Shown here one piece after another: positions 10,960 to 22,371 of a stretch of 64,000 nt of DNA. The position numbers and the translations under genes were made by a program. This stretch comes from Blepharisma japonicum (taxonomy: Eukaryota; Ciliophora; Heterotrichea; Heterotrichida; Blepharismidae). Location of the stretch: assembly GCA_949751835.1 (NCBI GenBank), contig CATKHK010000018.1, positions 1-64,000 of the forward strand, in the 5' to 3' direction. The notes beneath the pieces are model-generated. The model was not told the origin of the DNA and ran no database searches. It worked only from the letters and a program-made list of their open reading frames with translations. Within the stretch, counting starts at the first letter, position 1. The number at the start of each line of letters is the position of its first letter.

Positions 10960-11440
10960 AACCATAAATATACCTAAGAGAAAGATTATAAAATTGCGAA
11001 GAAGACTCAGATAGCAAAAAAAGCAGTGGAAAAAAAGAATGCAGAAAAGTTTTCAAAAGTTCTGCTTTAGCTTGCCTTGAGGCATCAATAGAGTCTCAAA
11101 TTAAAATACTAATTACATGCACTTTATAGCGGAAGATCCAAGCTCCAACATCGATGCAATCTTTGAAATTATCTGGTCTAAAGACTTAAAAATAAAAGGA
11201 AGGTTATTACACTTACTGTATGGATAAGAAATAAATTTCAGTTAAATCTATTAAAGAAGAGGCAGGGAACTTAGATGTGGAAGAATTAAAAGATGAAGAT
11301 ACCCAACTATTATAAACAGCTGCAATGTTAAAAGGAAGCAAAGCTATTAAGGCTCTAGAATTTAATGGAGAATTTACTGAGGCTATCCTTAAACTTATCT
11401 AAATTTAGACCTAGAAGTTTTTAAATCAAATAGTGTATTG
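10960..11440 (+). repeat. Degenerate duplicated segment (pair with 16795-17240)
   Basis: Resembles 16795-17240 over its length (AAGAAGACTCAG against AAGGAGATTCAG; GCATGTACTTTATAG against GCATGCACTTTATAG; TCTATTAAAGAAG). Coding-like patches exist on the plus strand, for example SIKEEAGNLDVEELKDED, broken by stops. I cannot assign a family. It lies between the end of the two-gene array and the next intact kelch-like gene. Confidence 0.5.
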
Positions 11441-11613
11441 AGTCTGGAATTTTCATAATAATTTATTTTAATTTCAATATAATAAGATTATTACTTATTA
11501 GAATTAAAATTAAAATCTCTTTATTAATGAAAATTACATAAATATAAATATTTAATTATAGGAAAAGGTTTTTCAAGGAATTTTAATTAATTTAATAGAT
11601 ATTTGTAATAAAA

Positions 11614-12480
11614 ATGAAAATAGGTCAAATAGTTGATAAGCCTATTGACCAAAATGAAATTGAATCAAAATATATATGAGATCTTCATGAAAATAGTAAA
11701 TCTCATACCATTAATCGAATAAACCTATCAAACTTTATTATTGATTACTCTTGAACTAGCCCATCAAATACTTTAACAATTTTAAATTGTATAGCTCTTC
11801 CCAAAAATCAAATTTTTGTCATAATTGCAAAATTTAGAAAGCCAGGCCAATATTTATACATATCAGACGCAAAATTTAATATTAAGGAAATAAAAAACCC
11901 TGGAAAGCCTCTAATTCTTGATATCGAATTTATCTCCTGCTTTTATGATGATTCAATTTTTATTTTTAAGGATTTTTTTGATATAAATCAAGGACTTAAT
12001 ATAGTTCCTGATGCTAGAAGATATATAATTTCGCAAAATAAATGAGTTAACCTAAATGTTCAATATTGTGGATTTCCTTATTCATGTGTTGGATTCAAAG
12101 GAAAAATCATTCTTGCTGGATGATGGCCTGAAATATGAATATATGATATACATTTGGATTCTTACTCAAAACATATAATTAGAAATTTTGATACAAAAGA
12201 AAACAAAACACTGCTTAAAATTTCTGGAAAATTATATTTGCTAGTTCCCTATTTAAATAAAATTTTATATTGTGATGACCCTTTGTTAGATTGAACTCTT
12301 TTATCAAATTACCAAGATAATTTATTTTGTGAAAGAGCTTCTCCTCGTGTGTATTATCATGGATCAATTTATTACTTTAGAAGAGATAAGAGTTCTACTT
12401 TATACGAGTTTTCTCTATCGAGATTTGGCTCAAAAGCAACAAAGCTGAAAGGAAGCACTAATTATCCAATTAAGCTTTAA
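11614..12480 (+). CDS. Kelch-like family protein, copy at 11.6 kb
   Basis: 288 residues from ATG to TAA; six TGA and one TGG are read as Trp, so no long frame is visible under the standard code. Boxes: DQNEIESKYIW, ALPKNQIFVI, SDAKFNIKEI, SCFYDDSIFIF, RRYIISQNKW, SCVGFKGKIIL, PEIWIYDIHLDSYSKH and DDPLLDWTLL, tail YEFSLSRFGSKATKL. It belongs to a subfamily with DQNEIESKY near the start, shared with the copies from 14026 rightward. Nothing in it is broken. Confidence 0.8.
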
Positions 12481-12856
12481 CACTCAAATAATTTTTTTTG
12501 TGAGTTATAGCCAGTGTAAATGCTTAAAATGCAATTTATGAGCTTATCAGTATATAATTTAAAAGCTTAAATTTTTCTCCTCTTTTCATATACTTAGATA
12601 ATTTTTATAATTTAATTTTTCATTTGTATCTTATCAATAATTTTCAAATAAATTCAATATAATTGCAAATATCAATAATCTTTCATTATTCAACAAAAAT
12701 AAGGCAGAACAGGAGAGGTAATTATCTAAGTAACGAAACTTTGAAGAGTAGAAAGGTCTCTACTCATCCTTTTGTATCACTTATATAACCTTTAGCTGCA
12801 GGTGTTAGGAAGACGTGCTACTCTACACCATTTAACTTATGCTTGAAAATGACGAA

Positions 12857-13341
12857 TATATATCAGGTGAATAATTTAATATTAAAACAATAGAAGCCGC
12901 TTAAGGAGAACCTGCAATTATTACCTACGATTATGTATCATGCTTTTATGATGGCTCAATTTTTATTTTCAAAACTGAGTTCAACAAATCAAGTCACGCC
13001 AAGAGATATATATTTTATTTCTGAAATAAATGGTATGAATTGAACGATTCATTTCGATACCTTTATTTCTTTCGTTGAAATTAATCAAAAAATTGTTATT
13101 ATTGTTAATTCTGGGTTATTAATATATAACATTATTTTGAATTCTTATAGCCATATATACCGATCAAATAATAGGAGAAAATGATATTAGATCGATAATT
13201 AAAGTGAAAGAAAACTTTTCTTGCTAAGTTATTCAAAGAATTTTAAAGTTTACGCTGCTGATGATCCTTTATCATAATGAACCTTGTGCATGACTTTAAA
13301 GATGATCTACGCGAGTGGCATTTTGATGCTAAAACTCTTAA
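12857..13341 (+). pseudogene. Decayed kelch-like copy
   Basis: Middle and C-terminal family boxes are recognisable: ISGE(W/x)FNIKTIEA, SCFYDGSIFIFKTEF, AKRYIF, KWYELN, NQKIVII, YNIILNSYSH and ADDPLSxWT. They lie in different frames with several stops. The N-terminal third is missing. Similarity is closest to the copies at 14026 and 17597. Confidence 0.75.
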
Positions 13342-14025
13342 TAAGGATCATTTTAATATCTTACTCTCTTTTGCAATTTAAATGATATATCATGCTCTCG
13401 ATTGGGGTATCCAAACTTTATTTCGTCATTCTTTGAATAAATAAATTTCATAGTCCTTTATTATGATAAATTTATCCTTTATATTTTAAATTTGAAACTT
13501 AAGCTTTAAATTGCTAAAGTCGATCAGTTAGTTATTGAACTTTTTTAAAATAAATTATGTTGAGTCTAATATGTAAGATAAATATAATTTTCTATTTATA
13601 TTTATTATTAAAAGAGCACACACGAATTGCTAAATCATAGTGTTCTTAAGTAAAAGAGTATTTTTATAATAGGTGCTAAGCTTTCCTTAATAAGGATTAT
13701 TTCCTTAATAAGCAAAATATTTTGCCTCAGTATTTCAATTGCAATTTATCCTATGAAGAGAGATATTAGAAATTACTGAGCTTTCTATGAGTTTAGGTTA
13801 CAAAAATTGACTTTAAACAAGTTTTGGAATTTAACCAGAAGTGTGATAGCCAAGAAATTCCAAAATTTAAATTTCAAGATACTCATTTAATTTAGATTAA
13901 TATAACAGCATTAATATATAGGATATTTTTTCTAGTCATTAATCTATATAAATTTATTCTGAAAAAATGATTTCTAGATTATATTACAACCAATTTCATT
14001 TATTTTATAGTGAAATATATAAAAA
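13342..14025. other. Intergenic with duplicated promoter-proximal flank
   Basis: No gene. About 13740-13990 matches the flank before the gene at 17597 (about 17340-17570; shared words GACTTTAAACA, TTTGGAATTTAA, TTTCAAGATACT, TTTAGATTAATAT) and more weakly about 15440-15560, so upstream regions travelled with the genes. Confidence 0.55.
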
Positions 14026-14844
14026 ATGAAGTTAAACTGCATAACTGATAAAGAAACTGACCAAAATGAAATCGAATCTCAATACCTGTGGAGCACTAAG
14101 TTATGTGCAGTTTCGAATACTGTTCATCGTATTAATTTATCCACATCAAATGCCGATTTCTTTTATACTCACCCAGTCAATTTCATATGAGTAAGACATT
14201 TCACAATACTTCCTAATAATCAAATTTTCGGGTTGCTATTTGAAGTAGAGAGAGCTAAAAAAAGCTATTTTATATCAGATGAAAATTTTAACATTAAAGT
14301 AATAGAAACAACGGAAACAAATTACCCTTATGTTAGCTTTGATTATATTTCTTGCTTTTATGATGACTCAATTTTTATCTTTGATAAAATATTTAGCAGC
14401 TGAATGGGATTCCGCAATGCTTACCGATCTAAACGATATATTATTTCGCAGGATAAGTGGGTTAATCTGCAAGCTTTATCTCAGGATGCATGAACTTCTT
14501 GCATTGGATTTAATCAAAAAATTGTTATTACTATTGATGAAAATCCTGAAATATTGATATATGATATAATTTTGGATTCTTATAGTCGTCATATCCCGAA
14601 TAGGAGCATTAAAGATAGTGAAAAGATGACAATGATTAAAAATGAAGGGAGATTATATTTGATAAACCATCATGGAGGTTATGAAATTTATGCAACTGAT
14701 GATCCTTTATCGGAGTGGATTCTTCTGTGTAATTTTAAAGAAGAATTGAGGAGATGAGGACATGATGCTAAAGTATGGTATAAAGGAGCATATTATTTTC
14801 TTAATCAAAAGGAAGAATTATTGAAAGTTGTATGGTCTACTTAA
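14026..14844 (+). CDS. Kelch-like family protein, copy at 14.0 kb
   Basis: 272 residues, ATG to TAA with four TGA as Trp. Boxes: DQNEIESQYLW, ILPNNQIFGL, SDENFNIKVIET, SCFYDDSIFIF, KRYIISQDKW, SCIGFNQKIVI, PEILIYDIILDSYSRH (Leu where most copies have Trp) and DDPLSEWIL. The C-terminus is shorter than in most copies, ending ELLKVVWST instead of the usual YEFSLxxFExKE segment, so the last strand may be incomplete. Confidence 0.75.
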
Positions 14845-16040
14845 ATAACCATCTAATTAGAACTTTGTCTCTAGAGCAGTAACTATGCAGTTTATATAAT
14901 TTTTAAAGAGATACTATTTTTATAGCAAGTTCATATTTGACTTGACAAATAGACTTAACAGATAAATTTATTAATTTTATTCATGCTGTTATAAAGGTAC
15001 ACCATTTTGACTACTTTAGCTCTTAAGTTATTGTTTCTCAACAATCTAAATTGTTTCTCAAATTATAAAGCTCAGACTAGAAGCTTGAATCGAGCTATCT
15101 CTGATAAAAACTTGCAAACACAGAGAAATTTACTAGCAATTAAGCTATTCCCATAGCTCATATTGCATAAGACGTTAAACAAGAATTCCACTATTATTTG
15201 TAACCTAACCTTAATTTTAAAACATAAAAGCTACTCATTTTTGTAATATGTACAATAAGCTTAATAGATTCGAGAGATTAATAAGGATATCTTAAAATTA
15301 AGTATTGTATAAGATTTTTATAGTAAATGCTTAAATAAATAAGAAGGATGCAAGATTATAAATTTAAGTGTCCGTTATAATATCAATTTTCGATATATAT
15401 TCTATTGGCAAGTGCATATATCTTTCGTAAATTTTAGAATTTAACTTTTATTTTCCTATGCATCGGGAGAGATAATAGAAATTATTTATATTTGTATGAG
15501 TTTAGCCTTACAAATTTTAGACCAAAAATGATCATGAGCTTGGAAAATGATGTTAAAAGTTAGAAGATTTAGCATTTTTTTAAATTTTATTAAATTAAAA
15601 ATTAAAGTCACTAATTCAAATATAAAAAGCAATAAATCTCTACCTCAAAAAAATTTATGATACTTTTGAAGTGAATAATTTAACAAAACTTCCTGCGCAA
15701 GTAATTTAATAAATGAAATCTCAAATTCTCTTAGCTACTTGTTCTATAACTTAAGGAGATCTACTGAAACTATGATTTCAATTAGATTAAAAATTGAAGA
15801 GTTAATAAGTAAGCCATTATTGCGTTGGCATTGCGATATTAGACTTTAGAACTAGCAAGTATACATTGATTGATATTTGCTATAAAGTAGCAAGGCTACT
15901 TTTTTAGGGATTTTAGATCAAAAATTATTATGGTCGTTTGAGATTTTAAATTTTAGCAAAGATTCGTTAAATTAGATAAACTATTTTTTGATCAGAATTC
16001 AGATCTAAAATATTCAACAATATGATCAATTTGACTGATA
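14845..16040. other. Long intergenic stretch
   Basis: Very A+T-rich, no credible gene on either strand. About 15440-15560 weakly resembles the duplicated flanks before the genes at 14026 and 17597. Otherwise I see nothing in it. Confidence 0.5.
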
Positions 16041-16880
16041 ATGATAAAAATGATTATTGATAAAAATGTTGAGCAAGACGAAATTGAATCAAAATATATA
16101 TGAAATATTTGCAAAAGCAACACTATAACGATAAAGCGATTTAATTTAGATGATTTTGCAACGGATTATTCTAAAGAATTAAATGACTTCCTGGATATCA
16201 GATATTGAATGGCTCTTCCCAATAACCAATTTTTTGGGATGGCGAGTTCACATTTTCTCCAGTATTTATTCATATCAGATGAAAATTTCAATATAAGACC
16301 AATAGAACGCTCTTTATACCAGAAGCCTGCCTCTTATAAAGGTTGCTTTGCGACTTGCTTTTATGATGATTCTATTTTTGTCTTAGAAGATGGTAAGGAT
16401 ATCAATTGCTTCAAAAGATACATTATTTCTCAAAATAAGTGAATTAAATTAGCTCCATTTGATGAGCCTTTTCAACCCCCTACATCGTGCATTGGGTTTA
16501 ATCAAAAAATTATTATTGCTGTAAATGTTCCTGGAGTCTGAATATATGACATATTTTTGGATTCTTATTCAGAGCATAGCATAGACAAAAACGTTGAAAA
16601 AATGATGTTTAAAAGTAAAGGAAAGTTGTATTTACTAAGCTCCTCAATATTCTATACAGATGGTGTTGAAATTTATTCCACTGATAACCCACTGTCAGAG
16701 TGAACTTTGGTTTGCCAATACAACAAAAGTCTGGTTTTTTGAAGCGGCTATTTTTACGTTCGCTATAATGAGTCTATATATCACCTTAATGAGAAGGCTA
16801 TAAAATCACGAAGGAGATTCAGTCAGCAAACAAAGCAGAGATGAAAAAGAAGGAGAAAAGCCATTCAAAGCTATTTTTAA
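16041..16880 (+). CDS. Kelch-like family protein with replaced C-terminus
   Basis: 279 residues, all seven Trp written as TGA. The family boxes are normal up to the last blade (DEIESKYIW, ALPNNQFFGM, SDENFNIRPIE, TCFYDDSIFVLED, KRYIISQNKW, SCIGFNQKIIIA, PGVWIYDIFLDSYSEH, DNPLSEWTL). After IYHLNEKAIK the usual tail is replaced by a basic stretch (SRRRFSQQTKQRWKRRR). That stretch is encoded by the start of the duplicated segment 16795-17240, so the gene was fused to unrelated DNA. In-frame ATGs lie at 16041 and 16050; either could be the start. Confidence 0.7.
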
Positions 16881-17240
16881 CTTACTTTAAGACATCAATC
16901 GATTTTCAAATGAAAAATACTGATTGCATGTACTTTATAGTGGAAGCTCTGAAGAAAGAAAAATTTCAAGCTCTAGAATCTATGTAATCTTTGGAGTTAT
17001 CTGACTGAAATCTTAAATAAAAGCAAGGTGTTTGTACTTAAAAAATAAACTTTAGTTGGATCTATTAAAGAAGTATCAGAACTCTTAGGACTTAGTGGAA
17101 GAACTGAAAGATTAAGATATCAACCTATCACGAGCAGCATCACAGAAGCAAAGCTATAAAGGTTTCAAAAAGCTAATGAAGATACTATAGACTATCCTTA
17201 AAATGCCTCAGGCCTGCGAAATTTTTAAAAGAATAGTTTA
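16795..17240 (+). repeat. Degenerate duplicated segment (pair with 10960-11440)
   Basis: Second copy of the segment described at 10960. Its first 86 bases now encode the C-terminus of the kelch-like gene at 16041. The remainder is non-coding, with broken coding-like patches such as CMYFIVEALKKEKFQALES and LVGSIKEVSELLG. Confidence 0.5.
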
Positions 17241-17596
17241 TTTTTGGAATTTTTATAATATTTTTACATTAAATTTCATTTATGCAACATGCGTAAAGAA
17301 AAAATATTTAATTATGCAGCATAAAATGCTGAAATACAATTTATGAACTTATAAATTTTTAATTTTAATAAGCTAAAAAGACTTAGTAGAAATTGCTGTG
17401 ATGCATATGAGTTTAAGTTAAAAGATTTGACTTTAAACACTTTGGAATTTAAAGAGCAGAGTGATAGCAAAGATAATTCAAAATGTAGAATTTTCAAGAT
17501 ACTTATTTAAATTTAGATTAATATGATAGCATTAATGATTTAGATATATTTTTGCCTATATTTAATATTGAAATAAAGTAATTAAGGATGCTATAA
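17241..17596. other. Upstream flank of the 17.6 kb gene
   Basis: No gene seen. Bases 17340-17570 are the second copy of the flank found before 14026. The shared part ends shortly before the ATG and is the best candidate for conserved upstream control sequence in this subfamily. Confidence 0.5.
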
Positions 17597-18514
17597 ATGA
17601 AATTAAGTCTGCTAATTGATAAAGAAGAAGACCAAAATGAAATTGAATCTAAATACCTATGAAATGTTCACTTATTTTCAGCATGGCCAACAATATGACG
17701 ATTCAACCTATCAAAGCTTGCAATTGACAGTTCCTTTGGCTATCATTTTAAAAATTATTGAATGAAACCTATAATGATCCTTCCTAATAACCAGTTTTTA
17801 GGGATGTATATTAATGCATATCACTCTCTCAAAGTCTATTTTATATCAGATGACAATTTCAGCATTAAAATAATAGACACTACAGGAGCAGAGCCTTTAA
17901 GCAATAGCTATGATTTTGTCTCCTGCTTTTATGACAACTCTATTTTTATTTTTGAAAGCGAATTGAAAATCTCGACACAAGAATGTGTTGCATTTCGTGC
18001 TAAAAGATACTTTATTGATCACAAAAGCTCTATTAAGCTGGCAAATTTCCATTTTGAAAACCTTATTTCATGCGTAGGCTTTAACCAAAAGATTATTTTT
18101 ATTGTTAAACAAACAGGTTGATTATTAGTATATGATGTGCTTTTGGATTCTTATAGCTCTCATTTACCGGTCAAAAACATTGGTAAAAGTGACATGAAAG
18201 CAATTTTTAAAAATGAAGGGAGACTTTACTTGATAAGTTATTTAAAAGGTTATAAAATTTATACTACTGAAGATATTTATTCAGAATGAACTTTTGTGAG
18301 CAATTTTAAAGGTGATCCTCATGATTGGCACTTTGATGCTACTGCATTTTATCAGGGATCTCTTTATTTTCTTAGCAGACTCTATTTTAATACATTTGAA
18401 TTTAAATTGACAAATTTTGAATTGAAAAAAATGTTAGAAATAAAATATTCAAATAGCGGCGAGGAAATTCAAAAACTTAGATTTTTTAATATAATTATTA
18501 ACACCTCAGTATAA
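17597..18514 (+). CDS. Kelch-like family protein, longest copy
   Basis: 305 residues, ATG to TAA with five TGA as Trp. Boxes: DQNEIESKYLW, ILPNNQFLGM, SDDNFSIKIIDT, SCFYDNSIFIFE, AKRYFIDHKSS (the usual KW pair is lost), SCVGFNQKIIFI, LVYDVLLDSYSSH and EDIYSEWTFV. The tail extends about 25 residues beyond the family norm (EIKYSNSGEEIQKLRFFNII). The duplicated upstream flank ties it to the gene at 14026. Confidence 0.8.
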
Positions 18515-19014
18515 TTAGGATTTAACGTTTAATATTTAAGCACTTCTATCTTCTCATGCTTTGAAGCTAAATAAATATGAGCTAGAAGATGTTTAGGGAA
18601 TATACAAATTTAAAAATTTAAATTATTAATTAACTATATGCACTAAATTTCTTGAGTGACATTAATATATAAACGATACTTATCTCTTAAGTTCTTGAAT
18701 GGCCATTGAGAAAAGATTTTTTTGATATTTAGAGTAATGAATTTGTTAATTTTACTTTTATTTCAACATTTTAAATTCCATACTATTCTTTCATTGGAGA
18801 GTATTAGCCTTTCAGAGATTTAAGAGGAGATTCGGAATTAGCATCTTTCTTACAATATTTTCGATTTATTCTACAAATGTTTGTTTAACACTTGAGTCTG
18901 TACTTTAACACTTGAGTCTGTACTTCACTTCATTTTCTTCATTGCCCTTATTTTAAAAAGACATTTAATTCTTTTTATATTAGTTAAGCCTTTAGTTAAT
19001 TTATTTTCATCTGA
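18515..19014. other. Intergenic between convergent genes
   Basis: No gene seen. It separates the plus-strand kelch-like gene from the 3' end of the minus-strand kinase-RING gene and contains the short tandem repeat at 18884. Confidence 0.55.
18884..18925. repeat. Perfect 2 x 20-base tandem repeat
   Basis: TTTAACACTTGAGTCTGTAC occurs twice head to tail, followed by two bases of a third unit. It is isolated and probably a recent slippage or duplication event. Confidence 0.9.
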
Positions 19015-20454
19015 CTATTTTATTGCGCTACGTATAGATTTTGGCTCCCATATGCACGGGCACCAAGGACATAAAACAGATTCTTCAGCACCAAATGAAA
19101 AAGGCTTAATTTCGAGCGCGCATTTATCGCAAATAGCATGATTGCACATTGGATTTTGAGAAAGGGAGCTCAAATTTTGGTTGCAGGCCGTGCAGCAAGG
19201 TTGATTACTGCTTCCACTGCCATAACTACTCTCAAAACCATATTGATTAATTCTTTCAAGATCAGATGTTATTTCAACATGCTGTATATTTTGAATTTGA
19301 AGACAATTCGAATGAGCAAAAAAATCATGAAATTTGATTCCATCATCACCTGTAGGATTACCGCAATAACAGCAATGAGGAATCAACTTATATACTTTTA
19401 TTTGAATTTTTGATGAGAATAATGTATATAAATATTCACCAAAACGACTTCAATCTGTTCCCATGTAAAAATCTATAAAAAGTTTTTCCAAAATATTCTT
19501 GCTTCTTTCTTTTTTAAGCTTCACTCTATAAGTAATTGTTTGATTTTTCCAATAAAGCATCAAATTCCTAGCTTTATATTGGATTTGCCGTTTAAGTTTC
19601 GCTTGAAGTTGCATATTTGAATTATTTGCTGCATTAAAGTGCGTCTTGTGAAGATTTATAAAATCCAATCTTGCACTTTCATCAACTACTAGCATATCAC
19701 GCAAAATATTTGTTATTCTTTCTGAATAATAATTAGTTATAGCATTAATTCGACTATTCAGCCTAGCTTGAAGCTGATCTAAACTTACAAACTCAAAAAC
19801 GTCATTTAGGCAGGCCATATAGTAAAAGGTAAGCCCAAGAGAATAGACATCAGACTTAAATACATCGTGAATTACACGTTTGTTAGCTTGATCTTTTAGA
19901 GCCTCTCTTAATATTGGACTAAGGTAGAGGGGAGTGCCAACAATTGTCTTTTCATCAGAATTATCAGAATTTTTTATTATGCGCCCTAAAGATGGAACTA
20001 AGAGCTCATCATTATCTCCAATCAGGATGCTTTGAGGTTTTATATCTCTGTGAACAAAATTTTCCTTCTGCAAGTATGAAAATACTTCAATAAGCGATTT
20101 CATATGGTGTAGTAGCTCTTTCTCAGGCCATCTTTGGTTTAGATTTTTTCTTCTGTCAATTTCATTTTGTAAATTTCCTTTACGATAGAAGTTCATAACA
20201 AATAAGACATATTCTTCTTTATCTCTCTTACCTTTTAGGTATCCTCTAATCCCAACAATATTTCTATGCTCCAATCTGTCAATTATTCGCATTTCACGAT
20301 TGTATATATTCTCATCTTCTATTGATTTTGTTATAAGCTTTTTAACTGCTACAGGCTCTTTTGTGGATTTCAATTTGGCTTTTAAAACCTCTACAAGCTC
20401 AGTTTTATATATCACTTCTTCAAAGACCAAATCATGTTCAGTGATGGACTCCAT
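19015..20454 (-). CDS. Probable pseudokinase with C-terminal RING-like zinc domain
   Basis: 479 residues from ATG at 20454 to TAG. Under the standard code this splits into a kinase and a small cysteine-rich protein, but the TGA at 19450-19452 is in frame and joins them. Kinase part (about 1-335): VAVKK lysine and HRDIKPQSIL present, SDVYSLGLTFYYM of subdomain IX present. The DFG motif is replaced (VPSLGRI), the APE-like motif reads SPI, the Asn after HRD is Ser, and no glycine-rich loop is seen. Catalysis is therefore doubtful. C-terminal part (about 355-479): CCYCG near the start, then CTAC, CNHAICDKC and CPWC, a C-x2-C / C-x-H-x2-C-x2-C / C-x2-C RING-like spacing. It may be a ubiquitin-pathway scaffold; substrate unknown. 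Confidence 0.8.
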
Positions 20455-20828
20455 TTCCTTTCTATATTTATTAGTCAAAAATTATTTAAAGAGACTATTT
20501 GAATAATTAAGGATATTATTAAAGGAAAATAATTCTTTTTCTGGAGATATTAATTAATCTATTTTTTCTGTCATGCTTTTAAAATTTGTTAGTGATGATA
20601 TTATATTTTTAAGTTTTGGATTGATTATTAGAGGGGATTAAATGTTTGACTCCTTTAATAATCTTATAGAATTTACAACTACAAATTTATGTGTAAATAC
20701 CTCAAGCATTGAGGGGCAAAATTAATTTACAAATGGGAAAATTGTTTTCAGTGCCAAATCTTCATAGGCCTATTTAAGATCTCATGTTTTGAAATTGGTC
20801 TAATGAATGTTTAAATTTTAGATATGGA

Positions 20829-21147
20829 CTATCCATATAATTGAGGATTTTTCAGTTCCATACAGAAAGAATAGCCGCTCTGGATCTCTAACTTAATTCC
20901 TTGAATATAGTTACTAGCTTCATCATTTTTAAGATTGAAGATATCAACCAATTGGTTTTGAATAGCATTAGCGCTTAACATTACTTGCAAATGATAAGTC
21001 TGATGGTCTATTTGGAAGAGAATTGAATAGTTGCCATTTTAAGTTGCATTTGTTTTAAATCAAAGGTAGTTCGCTTATTGATTTGAAAAAAGGAAATTAA
21101 GTATGAATGCTCTCAACTTCTCTGAAAAGAATAGTGATCAAAAACCT
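20829..21147 (-). pseudogene. Minus-strand remnant of an unknown gene
   Basis: About 105 codons on the minus strand read as a plausible protein interrupted by only two TAA codons (pieces: SLFFSEKLRAFILNFLFSNQ, ANYLWFKTNAT, NGNYSILFQIDHQTYHLQV, DIFNLKNDEASNYIQGIK), ending in TAG. No ATG start or family is recognised. The density of stops in such A+T-rich DNA is lower than expected by chance, so a decayed gene is the likely reading. The rest of the 20455-21399 gap shows nothing. Confidence 0.4.
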
Positions 21148-21399
21148 TAATAAAAATGCCTTAGGTTAAAAATGAAGCATAATGTTGAGTCATTTTAACA
21201 TATCTCATGAAAAGAAAGTCCAGATAAAAATCGAGAAAAAAATAAAATAATCAAACTTTAGATCTAAAAGATAGCGAAAAGAGGCCATAAAAATAATTTT
21301 AAGCAGAGAACTTTCTTATAAGATCAAACTTAGCTAAGTTAAAGCTCATCAAACTTTATTCACATAAAATTACAGTTAAAAATAAATTGAACAATATTT

Positions 21400-22239
21400 A
21401 TGAGTATAAAATTACGTCAAATACTCGATAAAGAAATCGACCAAAATGAAATTGAATCAAAATACCTATGAGATTTTGATTCTTGCTACAAACAAACGCT
21501 AAGCCGAATAGACCTTTTAACACTTGCAATCGACTTTTCTCAGGCAAATCCTATTGAAATTAAATACTCTATGAATCTTCCAAAAAATCAAATGCTTGGG
21601 ATATATATTCAAGAAGACTTGCAATACTTATTTATAGCTGATGAGAATTTTAATATCAAATCAATAGACATTCGCAGCACTTTTTCATATATTAAGTATC
21701 ACTTTACCTCGTGCTTTTATGATGATGCAATCTTTATTTTTGAAAGTGAGCTTGATTTTTCTCAAGGAGGTATCATAACTCAGCATGCCAAAAAATATAT
21801 AATTTCACAAAATAAATGAGTCTTATTATCTGATCCACCATGCAACTTCCCATACTCTTGCACTGGAATCAGCCAAAAAGTCATTATTGCTGAAAATGGC
21901 CCGTATTTATGAGCTTATGATATTTTTTTGAATTCTTATACCTTAATTCTCTATAAGGAGTTTGGCAAAAAGGCAGAACAAATGCTAGTCAAAGTTTCAG
22001 GAAAAATTTATTTGATAGTTTTTTCATACACAAATGAAATTTACTGCAGCGAAGATCCATTGTCTGAGTGAAATATTTTGTGCAATTTTGAAGATTATCT
22101 ATTTAGGAAGGATGCTTATCATCAAGCTTATTTTAACTGCTCTATCTATTTTCTTTGGGATCAGTCTATATTTAAATTTTCACTTAAAAAATATAAATCA
22201 AAAAAAGTGAAATCTAAATCCAAGATAATAAAATTATAG
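21400..22239 (+). CDS. Kelch-like family protein, copy at 21.4 kb
   Basis: 279 residues, ATG to TAG with four TGA as Trp. Boxes: DQNEIESKYLW, NLPKNQMLGI, ADENFNIKSIDI, SCFYDDAIFIFESE, AKKYIISQNKW, SCTGISQKVII, YLWAYDIFLNSYT and EDPLSEWNIL, with a lysine-rich tail. It opens a second tandem cluster (21.4-27.1 kb) on the right of the kinase-RING gene. The decayed copy directly downstream is its nearest relative by N-terminal sequence. Confidence 0.8.
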
Positions 22240-22371
22240 CAATAGTTAAATTTTAGATCATTTTAAATAATATTATCTAAAAAAGATGCTGCTATTCAGA
22301 ATTTGAAGAATAATTGTCTAATTTATAAAATTTAATTATTGATTTTTTTTGTAAAGAATTTAACAATATTT

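Noticed and set aside
19015-19386. Separate small RING protein
   Set aside because: It has no ATG; its frame is continuous with the upstream kinase through a TGA codon, so it is the C-terminus of the kinase gene.
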